A stretch of 64,000 bases of DNA from Kriegella aquimaris (GTDB lineage Bacteria > Bacteroidota > Bacteroidia > Flavobacteriales > Flavobacteriaceae), in assembly GCF_900103215.1 (NCBI RefSeq), contig NZ_FNGV01000013.1, positions 99,109 to 163,108 of the forward strand. The letters are read 5' to 3'. Shown here in pieces: positions 28,160 through 38,900 of the stretch (within the stretch, counting starts at the first letter, position 1; each line of letters starts with the position of its first letter). Made by a program: the position numbers and the translations under genes. Below the pieces are notes generated by a model. The model saw only the letters and a list, made by a program, of their open reading frames with translations, ran no database searches and was not told where the DNA came from.

Positions 28160-28909
28160 TCACTTGACTTGATTTGCCAATGGAATTTTCATTTTCTTTA
28201 TTTCGCCAGCTACAATGCCAGCTATGACATTTGCCCCTTCTATTGAAAGATGCGTATTATCCTCAATTCCTTTTGGATAAGAAGCAAGTTCGTCTGGTTT
28301 AAAATGAAGATGTAGTTTCTTCGATTTTTCAGGTCCGTAGGACATCTCCAATACTTCTGTCAAATATTCAAGATCGATAAATTCCACATCATATTCCTGG
28401 GCCGCCAAGCGGGTCTCAAGGGGGTAATACCCAAGCGAGCTTATCAAGGTTCCATCTTCATTAAATCTCCTTCTAGCTATGGAGGAGAGTAATACAGGTG
28501 TTGCTCCCTTTTCTCTGGTCTCTTCAATAAAACGTATCAAATTATGACGATACGCCGTATGCGCATTGGTATAGCGCTTCGGGTCATCCACCTTTTGATC
28601 ATTATGTCCAAATTGTATGAATACATAGTCACCAGGTTTCAAAATTCGATAAACCGAATCCCACCGATTTTCATTGATATAACTGCGGGAGCTTCGCCCA
28701 CTAACTGCTCGGTTCGCAACAGTAATTTCGTCAGTAAAAAATTTTTGTAACATTTGTGCCCAACCTCTTCCTGGATATTCTGCAGTGACATCTTGCTCGG
28801 CCATAGTCGAGTCACCAATAGTGTAAATCGTACTATTTTGTCCAAAACAGATGGAACATGTAAATAATAAAATAAGGAACACTTTTCTCATTATGATGGT
28901 GTTTGACAC
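28160..28909 (-). CDS. CE12-type SGNH esterase (rhamnogalacturonan acetylesterase-like), copy 2
   Basis: 249 aa (or 243 from the ATG at 28891, which begins the signal peptide MRKVFLILLFTCSICFGQ directly). It has the same SGNH blocks as copy 1: GDSTM, SGRSSRS, FGHNDQ and D-N-T-H-L-S. The protein aligns throughout with copy 1, with the closest similarity in the first half. It is the upstream partner of ceramidase-like copy 2. Secreted; predicted to remove acetyl groups from a polysaccharide. Two copies of this esterase suggest a heavily acetylated substrate or two acetylation positions. Confidence 0.85.
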   Translation of the reverse strand: MSNTIIMRKVFLILLFTCSICFGQNSTIYTIGDSTMAEQDVTAEYPGRGWAQMLQKFFTDEITVANRAVSGRSSRSYINENRWDSVYRILKPGDYVFIQFGHNDQKVDDPKRYTNAHTAYRHNLIRFIEETREKGATPVLLSSIARRRFNEDGTLISSLGYYPLETRLAAQEYDVEFIDLEYLTEVLEMSYGPEKSKKLHLHFKPDELASYPKGIEDNTHLSIEGANVIAGIVAGEIKKMKIPLANQVK

Positions 28910-28948
28910 TAATCACAAATTATTAAAAACATTTTTTTATGGGCCAAA

Positions 28949-30235
28949 TCACTTGGTCATCTCATGAAATGCCTGCTCTACAGCTTCTTGACCCTGCAAT
29001 GCATTACTAGGAAATGGGATGTCGTCAGTAAATGACAACATATCGACAGCACCTTCCAATTCGCTTTCATGCTCATCAATTTTTCCACTTTCGTCCGTCA
29101 CAGCTTTAAGGTCCAACCCAAGGTGCTCGGCCATGAATGCATAGACAGTAGACCTTTTATCATAGTTATAATCATGTACGCCATGAGGGAAATGTTTGTT
29201 TTCAACATTGTTTTCGGCATTATAGAACGAATAGGTGCGTTTTATAAACGGGTATTCGACCTGTGGTACATTTTTGGTCCAGTCAGCTCCATCGGAAATC
29301 AGCAACATTGGCTTTGGTGCAACCATTGCCGCTATTTCGGTGTTATTTGTAAAATGTTCGGCACTTTCGTGAATGGGAAGTCCGCTTTCACAATTACATC
29401 CTCCAAAAAAATGGCATGATATCATTACCACAGGCAAACTCACACTGACACGATCGTCTACCGCCGCCATTAAAAAAGTTTGGGTACCACCTCCCGAAGC
29501 TCCCGTTATGGCAATTTTTTTTGGATCGACATCGGGCAAGGTCTCTAGAAAATCAATGGCCCGTATACTGTTCCATGTCTGCATGGTCAATGCCAATGGT
29601 ACATGGTGGCTTTTGCTTTGTTGGTCAGTATCTGGATTTTCAATACTGCCCTTGGCATTTAATTGCCTAAAGCCTTCACCCCAACCATACATACTATAGC
29701 TCAACACAACTGCGCCCATTTGGGCCAGGGTGGCACAACGTTTCTGTTGGTCCTCACGGAACCGGCCAGATTCCCCAAGATTATCACCAGGAAAATGCCC
29801 GTGCGGACTAAGAACTGCAGCATGTTTTTTAGTGCTATCGAGAGGACGATACAAATTTCCGAATACGTAAAACCCAGGAATACTCTCGAAATAAACATTC
29901 TCGACAGAGTAGCCATCCCTAATTCTTTTTGAACCGATTACTTGATTCAGGGGCGTACGATTCGGCAGGGGAGATAAATTCAACCCTTTCAAAATTTGAG
30001 ATTTGAGCATTTTCTTGCGTGGTTCCCATGCTTCCTTATTAGAATACATTGATTCTAATTCGAGAAGTTCGGCCTTACCCTCTTCTTCCGTAAAAAAAGC
30101 TCCTTGTCGCAAGGTCCCTTTTTCGGCCTTTCCTTCTTCTTCCACACTAACATCATCTTGAGGTAGCGTCTTTTTTTCGTCTTTGCAAGCCACAGCCAAC
30201 AGAACTGTAAAAAGTAAAATGGGAATTGCTTTCAT
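28949..30235 (-). CDS. Alpha/beta-hydrolase lipoprotein, acetyl xylan esterase-like
   Basis: ATG at 30235 starts a lipoprotein signal (MKAIPILLFTVLLAVAC, Cys17); an in-frame ATG at 30271 only adds twelve residues. After a short acidic linker containing the repeated word EEEGKAE, an alpha/beta-hydrolase domain fills the rest. The oxyanion region SPHGHFPG, the nucleophile elbow GASGGG (Ser247 from this start) and a late FPHGVHDY with the catalytic His are visible. Layout and length match the acetyl-xylan-esterase-like/dienelactone-hydrolase-like lipoproteins of Bacteroidota. It is expected to hydrolyse carbohydrate esters. It lies between the CE1-like and CE12 genes, so this stretch of the operon is a block of esterases. 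Confidence 0.75.
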   Translation of the reverse strand: MKAIPILLFTVLLAVACKDEKKTLPQDDVSVEEEGKAEKGTLRQGAFFTEEEGKAELLELESMYSNKEAWEPRKKMLKSQILKGLNLSPLPNRTPLNQVIGSKRIRDGYSVENVYFESIPGFYVFGNLYRPLDSTKKHAAVLSPHGHFPGDNLGESGRFREDQQKRCATLAQMGAVVLSYSMYGWGEGFRQLNAKGSIENPDTDQQSKSHHVPLALTMQTWNSIRAIDFLETLPDVDPKKIAITGASGGGTQTFLMAAVDDRVSVSLPVVMISCHFFGGCNCESGLPIHESAEHFTNNTEIAAMVAPKPMLLISDGADWTKNVPQVEYPFIKRTYSFYNAENNVENKHFPHGVHDYNYDKRSTVYAFMAEHLGLDLKAVTDESGKIDEHESELEGAVDMLSFTDDIPFPSNALQGQEAVEQAFHEMTK

Positions 30236-30280
30236 CCTATTATGTTTTTTAGATATTAAACTTTCTAACATTTGATTTTT

Positions 30281-32590
30281 TTAATTTGTATTCCTTAAAA
30301 AAACAGTTTCCGGCCAATCAATTATCCCATGGTTACCTTTGGTATCGGACATTTCCAACTTCAAATCGTAAAAATAGGATGGGCGGTTTTCTATCCTCCT
30401 ACTGTAAATGCCATCTCCCTTAATGGTATCGCCATCCAACCCAGTATCAACTAGCTCTACGCTAAATTCCTCAGGAACTTTTTCCCATTTTATATGTGGT
30501 ATGGTCGCCTTTTCCGTGTTGGCAGCAAATGTAAGCAGTACCTTATCTACAGAAAGACCGTCGTATATTCTTGCCTCAATTCGATCGTCAGTAAGCACTT
30601 GAAGCCATTGTATTTGGGGCGGCGTTTTGTCCTCGCCTTTAACCTGAACTTTTACCTTACCTTTTTTTATAATATGCTGCCCGCTAATGATATGATTGGC
30701 CGGTAGCCAATACTCTATATAAAACCAAACCTCTTTTGCTGAAAATTTTTCTGAAGATATTATAGGCTTAGTATACTTTACGGCCCCGCCTATATGATCA
30801 TAATCTTGCCAAGTATCGGCTATACGCATATGAATCCCATTCTCATTTATTCCTGGGTGGTGTGAAATGGCATTTGTTCGAATATACTTTCCATCTTCTT
30901 TGACCAAAATCACAATAGTTTCTCCCGGGTTGGCTATACCATCGCCATTTCCAGCCCCAACAATACCGGTAAATGAATCTACCGCACCTTCAACAACGGT
31001 CATTTCCTTGCCATCAGCTATTACAAAATCTGTAATCTCGTCTACTGGATCCTTAAAACGTAGTTCAAATTCTTCTTGCCATTCATTTCCTGCATCATCC
31101 TTCAGAATCAACTTGAACTTGGCAATTTCAACTCCTTTTTTCTTGTTTCGGATTTCGAGCTTGCCCTTTAAGTTATCCTTCGTTAAAACAGGCAAAGTCT
31201 TTAATTTCCCCATACCGGAAATTATTTCCAAACTATCACTAACCGCAATCAACTCACCTGTAATCCCCGCTGCCCCCTTATTTCCTTTATTTAATATATC
31301 TATGGATAAATCTAAATTTTTACCGGTCTCGGCCCATTGTTGGTTAACCATGGAAAAGTTGGCAATGGCGAGATTCGGACTTTCTTTTTGCCCACTGATT
31401 CCTATTTGATGTAAACTTCCAGTGGTATGAACATTCAATCTGCCTTCAGAATCACTTTTAACCGTATAGGTTTTTTTATCAAAATTTCTTAAATCAATAT
31501 CGGTAATGACATACCCCGTGCTCTTTTCGTAAATGGGTGCTGTGGTAACTTTTACCTTAACATTTGTCATCAACTCACCGTCGGGCAGAAAATTACGTAT
31601 CGCTATTTTGAAGCCATCTTTATCAACATTTTCTAAAATGGTAAACCCGGCACGGTTTCTATCAGTCTCAATTTTATAATCGCGTATTTCAAAAAAGGGG
31701 TAAATATCGATGTAGTCCCATCGTTCGGGCAAGGGTAATGGGGATTCAAAGGCCCGCATAAGAAAATCGAACATATCTCCAAGTCCACAAGTAACGTGCG
31801 AAGCTTCGTATGCCTTAAATTCATACTGGGGAACGACATTGAACCAATACCGATTAAGGTCCTGGTGGTAAAATCGTAGACGATCTCTGGTTCCATTATG
31901 CATTCGAACACTTGTGCCCTTGAAGCTATCGAACATTTCAGCATGTTCATACCGTGCCGGAAATTCAAGTGGGCCGGCCATAAATTCCGTAGATCCACAA
32001 AAATTACCTGCCGCACTCACAATATCAGGGTATTTGGCGGCTAACCAAAAGGTCATAAACCCACCCATTGACAATCCAGATACTGCCCTATGTTCCCTGT
32101 CTGCTATGGTCGGATAACGGCTATCTATGTGCTGAACTAATTCTTTAAAGTAGTAAGGAAACTGTCGAAAGGTAGTAACATCACTTGTATTGTATGTACT
32201 GGTATTATAAGGTTCACTTGGAAATTGATTTTTGCCATCTATTTTAACGATAATTACATCATTTTCCGATACGAATTTTTCAATATTATCACCATCATTT
32301 TCATCTCCTTTATCATAGTCGGAATAGCCTAAGCCCATTGATCCAAAATAGCGTTGTGCCCACCCATGAAAAAAGTAGATTACCGGATATTTTTTCGGGC
32401 CAACCTTTTCGTAATCCACAGGGAGAAAAACCCTATAAGATCTATTGTCGGTAAAACTTTCACTATAATGGTACTCGTCTATTATTTTAACCTTCTCTAC
32501 CTCGGAAACCGGTTTAGATTGTGAAAACACCTTCAACATACCCGAAGAAAGAAAGAATAAAACGCCAAAAAAACCTATAATCGACCTCAT
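30281..32590 (-). CDS. Secreted CE1/esterase-D-like multidomain esterase
   Basis: 769 aa with a signal peptide (cleavage after VFSQ, residue 24). An N-terminal esterase-D/CE1 alpha/beta-hydrolase domain (about 40-300) carries the nucleophile elbow GLSMGG with Ser174, the oxyanion region FFHGWAQ, and a late SHVTCGLGD with the candidate His. The remaining roughly 460 residues look like several Ig-like or fibronectin-like beta domains, including GNGDGIANPGE, a calcium-binding-type loop. CE1 enzymes remove acetyl or aromatic acyl groups from glycans. The gene follows ceramidase-like copy 3 by 43 bases. The long beta tail may be for binding or spacing at the surface. Confidence 0.8.
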   Translation of the reverse strand: MRSIIGFFGVLFFLSSGMLKVFSQSKPVSEVEKVKIIDEYHYSESFTDNRSYRVFLPVDYEKVGPKKYPVIYFFHGWAQRYFGSMGLGYSDYDKGDENDGDNIEKFVSENDVIIVKIDGKNQFPSEPYNTSTYNTSDVTTFRQFPYYFKELVQHIDSRYPTIADREHRAVSGLSMGGFMTFWLAAKYPDIVSAAGNFCGSTEFMAGPLEFPARYEHAEMFDSFKGTSVRMHNGTRDRLRFYHQDLNRYWFNVVPQYEFKAYEASHVTCGLGDMFDFLMRAFESPLPLPERWDYIDIYPFFEIRDYKIETDRNRAGFTILENVDKDGFKIAIRNFLPDGELMTNVKVKVTTAPIYEKSTGYVITDIDLRNFDKKTYTVKSDSEGRLNVHTTGSLHQIGISGQKESPNLAIANFSMVNQQWAETGKNLDLSIDILNKGNKGAAGITGELIAVSDSLEIISGMGKLKTLPVLTKDNLKGKLEIRNKKKGVEIAKFKLILKDDAGNEWQEEFELRFKDPVDEITDFVIADGKEMTVVEGAVDSFTGIVGAGNGDGIANPGETIVILVKEDGKYIRTNAISHHPGINENGIHMRIADTWQDYDHIGGAVKYTKPIISSEKFSAKEVWFYIEYWLPANHIISGQHIIKKGKVKVQVKGEDKTPPQIQWLQVLTDDRIEARIYDGLSVDKVLLTFAANTEKATIPHIKWEKVPEEFSVELVDTGLDGDTIKGDGIYSRRIENRPSYFYDLKLEMSDTKGNHGIIDWPETVFLRNTN

Positions 32591-32633
32591 AATGGTTCTA
32601 CTAATATTGATTATGCTAGTTAGATAAATTGCA

Positions 32634-34073
32634 TCATTTCAGACTGTTCAGTTGTTCTAGTAGCCTTTTGGTTATTTTATCGGATGCGTATTTTTCTACC
32701 GTTCTAATACTCAGCCAAGTTTCGTAGCCACCAAGCTCAACTTCTTGCGGGGTGGGCAAATAAAGATAGTCTCCATTGGCAAGTTCAATAGTAAAAGTAT
32801 CCTTAAACGGACTTTTATCTTTAATTTCCAATCCAATTTGGGTAAAAGCCTCAAAGGGTAGCCCGGTAATTCCCAAATCACCAATTCGCAAAGCTTGCAA
32901 TTGCACCTCAATTTCATCAGGCCACTCCAATTCCATTTTTAGGATGCGTTTGGCATATATTTTTTCCCTACTTGAATACAATGGTTTATCGGAGTCTGGC
33001 CGATCTAAAATCCTTGCCACATTGGCCATCACCTCGGGGCTTGCCCTATGTGTTTTTAAAGGCAATACAGAAAGCTCTCCTCCTAAAGGCACCCACGAGC
33101 TATACTTTACTTTTTGCAAGGCCTTATATACTTTTTCCGCAACATCTCTGGCCACATAGTCCATTTGTTCGTAAGGCCTGTCTACTGACCTCGTTTCTCC
33201 ACGTGGTTTACCATAATCATTGTTGTTCACATTACCGGAGGTTCCATTTGACATGATACCCACAAACGGCGGGTATTTCATATCCTCATCTACGGATAAC
33301 TTTTGGCCTAAATAAGCACCAAAGAGTGCAAAATAGTCTGCAGAGATATCACCCTTGGGCACCCACCCCACATAATGCAGCGAATAATTGGCCAATACTG
33401 AAATAGGACGCCCAGATGTAGCCTGTAACGATATAAAAGAAACTTCGGGGTCTACCGGGCCTGAAGGCTTAACAATGTTCGGATTCATAGTTCCCGGATT
33501 CATTGCCACAATATCCTTAGTTCCGTAAGGGCTATACACCGAATCTTTCATAAACCATCTGCGAACAAAAACATGTTCGGGAACAGCTACTCCTCCCCAG
33601 GCAATCTTTGCAGGTTCCAGATTATGATGTGATGTTGTAACGCCATCTGCAATCTTTCTTGCCAAGAATTTACCGTATTCAGTCAGAGGTTCTGTTTCTG
33701 ACATGTAGAACTCCCCAGCATCCGGTCCGGAATGGGTGTGGGTCGATGCTATAAGGACATGATCTTTCTTCAGTCCAATTTCATTCTGTATGTATTCTTT
33801 GGCCTGTTCAAATACCTTCTCCGTTACGCCTAAGTTATCGACTATGACAATAGCAATTTTACTGTTGCCATCGTCTAGCACCAATGACTTGGCATGTAAC
33901 GGATCATGGATATTGCCCGCAAAATTCTCAGCGAAGTTGCCAATAAGCTCTAATCCCAAGGGAGGGGTTATATCAATTTGAGAGGCCCCCGCCATAAAAA
34001 CCTTCTCTTGGCCCCGAAGGTTTGAAATACAACCTAGAAGGAATAGAATCAATACAATTTTAAATTGCCTCAT
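32634..34073 (-). CDS. Neutral-ceramidase-family protein, copy 3 (nucleophile missing)
   Basis: 479 aa with a signal peptide; a Cys at LLGC near residue 15 could make it a lipoprotein. It is more diverged than copies 1 and 2 but keeps STHTHSGPDAG, NYSLHYVGW, LPFEAFTQIG and GDYLYLPTPQE. The position of the ceramidase nucleophile reads TSGNVNNND, again without Ser. It is the first gene after SusD in the operon, often the place of the enzyme acting first or at the surface. The 162-base gap to SusD is larger than other gaps in the operon, so an internal promoter or processing site is possible. Confidence 0.8.
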   Translation of the reverse strand: MRQFKIVLILFLLGCISNLRGQEKVFMAGASQIDITPPLGLELIGNFAENFAGNIHDPLHAKSLVLDDGNSKIAIVIVDNLGVTEKVFEQAKEYIQNEIGLKKDHVLIASTHTHSGPDAGEFYMSETEPLTEYGKFLARKIADGVTTSHHNLEPAKIAWGGVAVPEHVFVRRWFMKDSVYSPYGTKDIVAMNPGTMNPNIVKPSGPVDPEVSFISLQATSGRPISVLANYSLHYVGWVPKGDISADYFALFGAYLGQKLSVDEDMKYPPFVGIMSNGTSGNVNNNDYGKPRGETRSVDRPYEQMDYVARDVAEKVYKALQKVKYSSWVPLGGELSVLPLKTHRASPEVMANVARILDRPDSDKPLYSSREKIYAKRILKMELEWPDEIEVQLQALRIGDLGITGLPFEAFTQIGLEIKDKSPFKDTFTIELANGDYLYLPTPQEVELGGYETWLSIRTVEKYASDKITKRLLEQLNSLK

Positions 34074-34235
34074 ACTTATTATTCTAATTAATCTTATTTA
34101 TATGTTATAGAACATTGTAATAAAATAACCATTATAGTTATCAATGTAACACATAACCCTGTAAAAAACCATCAAACAGTTATACCTACTAAGATTCAAT
34201 TAATATCGCAATACCATACATGATTCTCACAGTGC

Positions 34236-35945
34236 TTACCAACCCGGATTTTGTGTCAAACTAGGATTAAGGGTCAATTCCGATTCGGGCACACTATTCA
34301 AATAATCCTGTCCAGGTCTGAATCCGTAACCATTCGGAATTTCATTTTGTAATACATCAATCAACCCGTTTTCATTAAGAATAGGATTTTCTCCCGGAAA
34401 CTCACTTTCATTAAATGGATATCCTAACGGTCTTTTACCGGCAAATAAACTATGAGCCGCCCAACGTTTCCAGTCCTCTTGCCGTAATTGTTCAAAAGCT
34501 TTCTCAACACGTCTTTCTCTTCTTATCTCATATAATTCATCTGAAATAGAATATCCATAATCTGCTACATTGGGGTCGGCGCTCTGTGGGTTAACCATAA
34601 AATCAGGCATTCCTACCCGTGCACGCAATAAATTAAGCTGATCATAAGCCACTGTGCCGTCCAGTTCATATTTAGCCTCTGCATAATTGAGCAATACTTC
34701 AGAGTAGCTAAAAAGTATGTAACCGGCATCATTCGCATTTGCATAATCTGCTGTCGTGTTAAGATTATTAAACTTTTTAATTTGAAAGCCTGTAGAATTA
34801 TTCTGGGTGTTCGCCTCGAATATTGGAGATTGGTTAAATATCACACCCGTTCCCGAATTCATTAAATCACCTGGAATCCAAATACTCTGTTTTAATCTTG
34901 GATCGCAATTGGCAGCTATTTCCGTTAAAAAGTCTACTCCTTTGCTGGTTTCTGCCAGGTCCAAATAATCAAAAGGTGCGCCATCGACACCAAGGAATGT
35001 AGAAATATACGACCAAGTTGCCCCAATTTGATTGGGGGCAGTGGCGGTATAATAATTTTGGTTATGCCCTATTCTTTCGGTTGCATTGTACGCTCTGTAC
35101 AACAGTATTTCATTGACAGGGCCCATATCGCCCAACCCGAACAGTTCGAAATAATCGGTGTCAGGGTTTCCGGTATTATAAATACCAACATTATAGTTGC
35201 CACTCATTAATTCTTCCGCTGCATTTACACTTGCTTGGAAATATTTATCGGAATCGGCCCCCGCCGTACCAAAGGGAGTGTCTTTATGGTATTTTTGCCA
35301 AGTTGCCTCGTAAAGGGCCACTCGAGTAGTAAAAGCAAGCACCGCTTCTTTATTTATCGAATTATTGTTCCAAGGGGCTTCATCCCTAAAATCGACATTC
35401 TGGGCGGCTTCATTCAACAAACCAAGTATTGAATCTACTACGACCGTTCTAGCGTCTCTGGGTCGCTGTAATTCAGCTTCCTCATCGGGGGTCAGTGCGT
35501 GGGTGTACCAAGGAACATCACCATATTTTTGAACTAGGCTAAAGTAACTCCAAGCCTTAAAAAACTGTGCTTCGCCCAAATATTGCTTCCATATCTGAAA
35601 ATCATCTTCACATTTTTGGTAATTATCAAAAAAGATATTGATGCCCCGAATGGCCGAAAAATCAGATTGCCATGAACCCGTATTAATTACAACTTGACCA
35701 TTTAGCAAATCGTCAGTATTTCGAAAAGTAAAATCATCATTAGATTCCAGCCCCTCTGTATAAATGCTGTTTTGATGCCCCGGTAGGTTTTGATAAAACT
35801 GGGCGGTGTAGTTTTGCAAATCAACTGCAGATTTCCAATAACTTTCATTGTCTATTTGATCCAACGGTGGTCGATCTAAATAATCTTCACAAGCTGTGGC
35901 AAAAACTAAGGTCAAAATCAATACTATATAATATCTTGTTTTCAT
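34236..35945 (-). CDS. susD: SusD-like glycan-binding lipoprotein
   Basis: 569 aa. The signal peptide ends in TAC with Cys19, followed by EDYLDRPPLDQI, the typical SusD start. The N-terminal half has TPR-like helical motifs, and the conserved EAQFFKAWSYFSLVQKYGDVPW stretch lies near residue 123 onward. The C-terminal half has the usual EIRRERRVEKAFEQLR and Y-P-x-N-type elements. SusD proteins sit on the outer membrane as the lid of the SusC transporter and bind the imported oligosaccharide. The gene follows susC by 29 bases. The ligand cannot be predicted from sequence. Confidence 0.93.
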   Translation of the reverse strand: MKTRYYIVLILTLVFATACEDYLDRPPLDQIDNESYWKSAVDLQNYTAQFYQNLPGHQNSIYTEGLESNDDFTFRNTDDLLNGQVVINTGSWQSDFSAIRGINIFFDNYQKCEDDFQIWKQYLGEAQFFKAWSYFSLVQKYGDVPWYTHALTPDEEAELQRPRDARTVVVDSILGLLNEAAQNVDFRDEAPWNNNSINKEAVLAFTTRVALYEATWQKYHKDTPFGTAGADSDKYFQASVNAAEELMSGNYNVGIYNTGNPDTDYFELFGLGDMGPVNEILLYRAYNATERIGHNQNYYTATAPNQIGATWSYISTFLGVDGAPFDYLDLAETSKGVDFLTEIAANCDPRLKQSIWIPGDLMNSGTGVIFNQSPIFEANTQNNSTGFQIKKFNNLNTTADYANANDAGYILFSYSEVLLNYAEAKYELDGTVAYDQLNLLRARVGMPDFMVNPQSADPNVADYGYSISDELYEIRRERRVEKAFEQLRQEDWKRWAAHSLFAGKRPLGYPFNESEFPGENPILNENGLIDVLQNEIPNGYGFRPGQDYLNSVPESELTLNPSLTQNPGW

Positions 35946-35974
35946 CGGTTATATGTCTAAATGGTTAGAATCAA

Positions 35975-38900
35975 TTAAAATTTCAGGTTTAATCCGAAGG
36001 AATAGATCCTGTCTGCCCTATAGTCCTTGCCCGCATTGTCTCGGTAGCCCCCTTCAGCGATAGTAGGGTCTATGCCTTTCGGCAAGTGGTCGAAAGTCAA
36101 TAGGTTGTCACCAGAAAGGTAAAACCTGATATTAACCTTTGGGAAAGCCTTTTCAGGCAACGTATACCCCAATTGTACATTCTGAAGCCTTATGAAGGAA
36201 TAATTTGCCAAAAACCAAGAATTATAATTTTGATTTTTAAGGTTTGACGCAAGATCTAAATAGGGCCTGGTATAATAGGCATCGGTGTTTATATTCGCAT
36301 CTCCTTCGTATAAACCAACATATTCAGTTCCCGGCTGGTCTCTATAGTAATCCATGTGGTCATCTTTGGGTTGTGACCAACCCGCCCGAGAGAAACCATA
36401 AAATGCATAGTCTTGATTTCCATAATTTCCTTTTTCTCTTTTTCCAGTTCCCTTCCAAACCATTGAAAAGTCAAGGCCTTTAAAATTTGCACCCGCATTA
36501 ATTACATACTGGTAACGTGGGGTGGTACTACCCAGCAATACCAAATCACCATGGTCATCCATAGTACCTTCGCCTTGATCAATCTTCCCATCACCATCTA
36601 TATCATCATATTTAAGGTCACCGGTATTCCATTCGTTGAAAATATAAGATTGGTCGACATGGTTATCTATTTCTTCTTGGCTTTTAAACATTCCTTGAGA
36701 CGACCAGCCCCAAATTTCGCCAATTTCCTGACCTTCCCGCCAAGTCCAAGAATTAAGAATCCCGGTGGGGTTATTGTATTCGGTTACGATGGTTTTCGCA
36801 TCATAAAGACTAAGGTTAACAAAGTAGTTCAGACCATTTTGAAAAGATTGTTTCCACTTCAATGCCATTTCCCATCCTTTTGTACTTAAAGAAGCATTAT
36901 TGGATCGTGGTGCAGATGCCCCTAAGACCCCTGGCAGGGCCACGGATGGACCAATCATATCGGTAGTGTTTCGCTCAAACCAATCAAAATCGAATTGTAA
37001 CTTATTTTTAAATAATCCTAAATTCAGACCTAGGTTCGTGGTGGCCGCTGTTTCCCAGGTTAGACCGGGGCTCACTAGACCAGGGGTCAAGGTGTACCCT
37101 ACTTGTCCTACTTGGTTGTAAGCGGGAAGCCAACCCAGATTAGATTTTGTTGTGGGTATTAAAGCAAGATCTTGATATGAGGCGACATTTTGATTGCCCA
37201 GCTCGCCCCATGAACCCCTAAACTTAAAAGTGTTGACCACTGGGCTAATAGCTTCCCAAAACGGTTCGTTACTAACAACCCATCCAGCAGAAAGGGAGGG
37301 AAAGAATCCCCATCGTTTTCCATCTTGGAACCTCGATGTACCATCGTATCTTATATTTGTTTCAAACAAATATTTTTCTTTGAAGTTGTAGGTAAGCCTA
37401 CCAAAATATCCTTCCGTAGACCAATGTGACAAAGACTCTTGAAGTGAAGGTTCTCCCGTAGCTGTTGATAATGATATTACCTCGGGCACAATTAAGCCTC
37501 TAGCTTGTGCATTTAAAGATCTAAATTTGGAAGTCTCTAATTGCATACCACCCATCAAAAGGAAATTATGTTTTTCATTCAAACTCTTTTCATACGAGGT
37601 GTATAAGTTTGTACTCCAGTAATAATCACTGTAATGGTATTCATTTACCTGAGTCGGGTACCAGCTACTGGTATTTTCCCCTGTCAGCCAATTGACCGTA
37701 GTAAATTCTTGCCCATCATGTAGTTCGTACTTATCGACCACTTGATATGCAAAATCGGCATTTATTTTCCAACCCTTCGCAGGTCTTAACTCTGTACCAA
37801 CAATTTGCCAGTTCTCTGTCTTTTCATCATCGTTATAACCAGCCCAAAAGAACTGTCTTCCACCCTGTGTTTCTTCTCCGAATCCCGTATAAAAAGGATG
37901 TGTAGGGGGTGTGTTGAATATTATATGGAACAAAGCATTATACGTATCTTGGTCTTGTGGACGCGAACCGTTTGGAAAGTGTCTTTCACTCTTCATAAAC
38001 CGGGTTTCATATCTAAAATCCCACCAATCTGTAAGTTCAGTGTTTATTTTGGCCGACACATTGAATCTTTTGAAATAATCGTTTCCTAATTTTAGCGAAC
38101 TAGGTTGATCTAAATATCCCGCAGAGAAATAGTAGGAAGTTTTTTCGGAACCTCCGCTGATAGAAAAATTTTGCGAAGTACCAATATTGGTGCCGGTAAA
38201 ATAATCCCACGGGTCTTCATTATTAATACCGCTCCAGCCTCCTCCTTCAGTTGGGAAAGCCTCCCAATTGGTCATTTGACCTACTGGAAAGTCTGGAAAT
38301 TGTTCGGTTATTTGCGAACTGAGATAACCTGTATCTCCTCTTTGATAAGCTCTTATTCGGTCAATGGTTTCTTCATTATAATTTAGCGATGAAGTTTTAT
38401 TGAGTGACGCCTCGTTAAGTACGCGAGCATAGGTATAAGAATCAAGTGTTCCAGGCAAGCGTGCAGGTGTAATTATATTCGTAGTTACAGAATAGGAAAC
38501 ACTTAATTTCTTATTCTTTGCACCAGCTTTTGTCGTAATTAAAATAACACCGTAAGGTGCCCGAGCACCATATATGGCGGAGGCCGCAGCATCTTTTAAA
38601 ATAGAAATAGATTCAATGTCTTCAGGGTTCAGTCTGTTCATATCTCCCGGGAAACCATCTATAACCACATAAGGAGCACCACCATTTAATGAACCTGTAC
38701 CTCTTACTTCCAAAGATGCTTCTGCACCAGGTTGATACCCATTTCTGTCATAGTCAAAACTAACACCAGATGCAGAACTAGCCAACAATTGAGATACCGT
38801 TGAAGTTGTTCGGTTTTGAAGTAGGTCACTTGAGATTACATCTACCGCTCCGGTAAGATTAATCTTTTTCTGTGTACCATATCCAACTACCACAGCTTCA

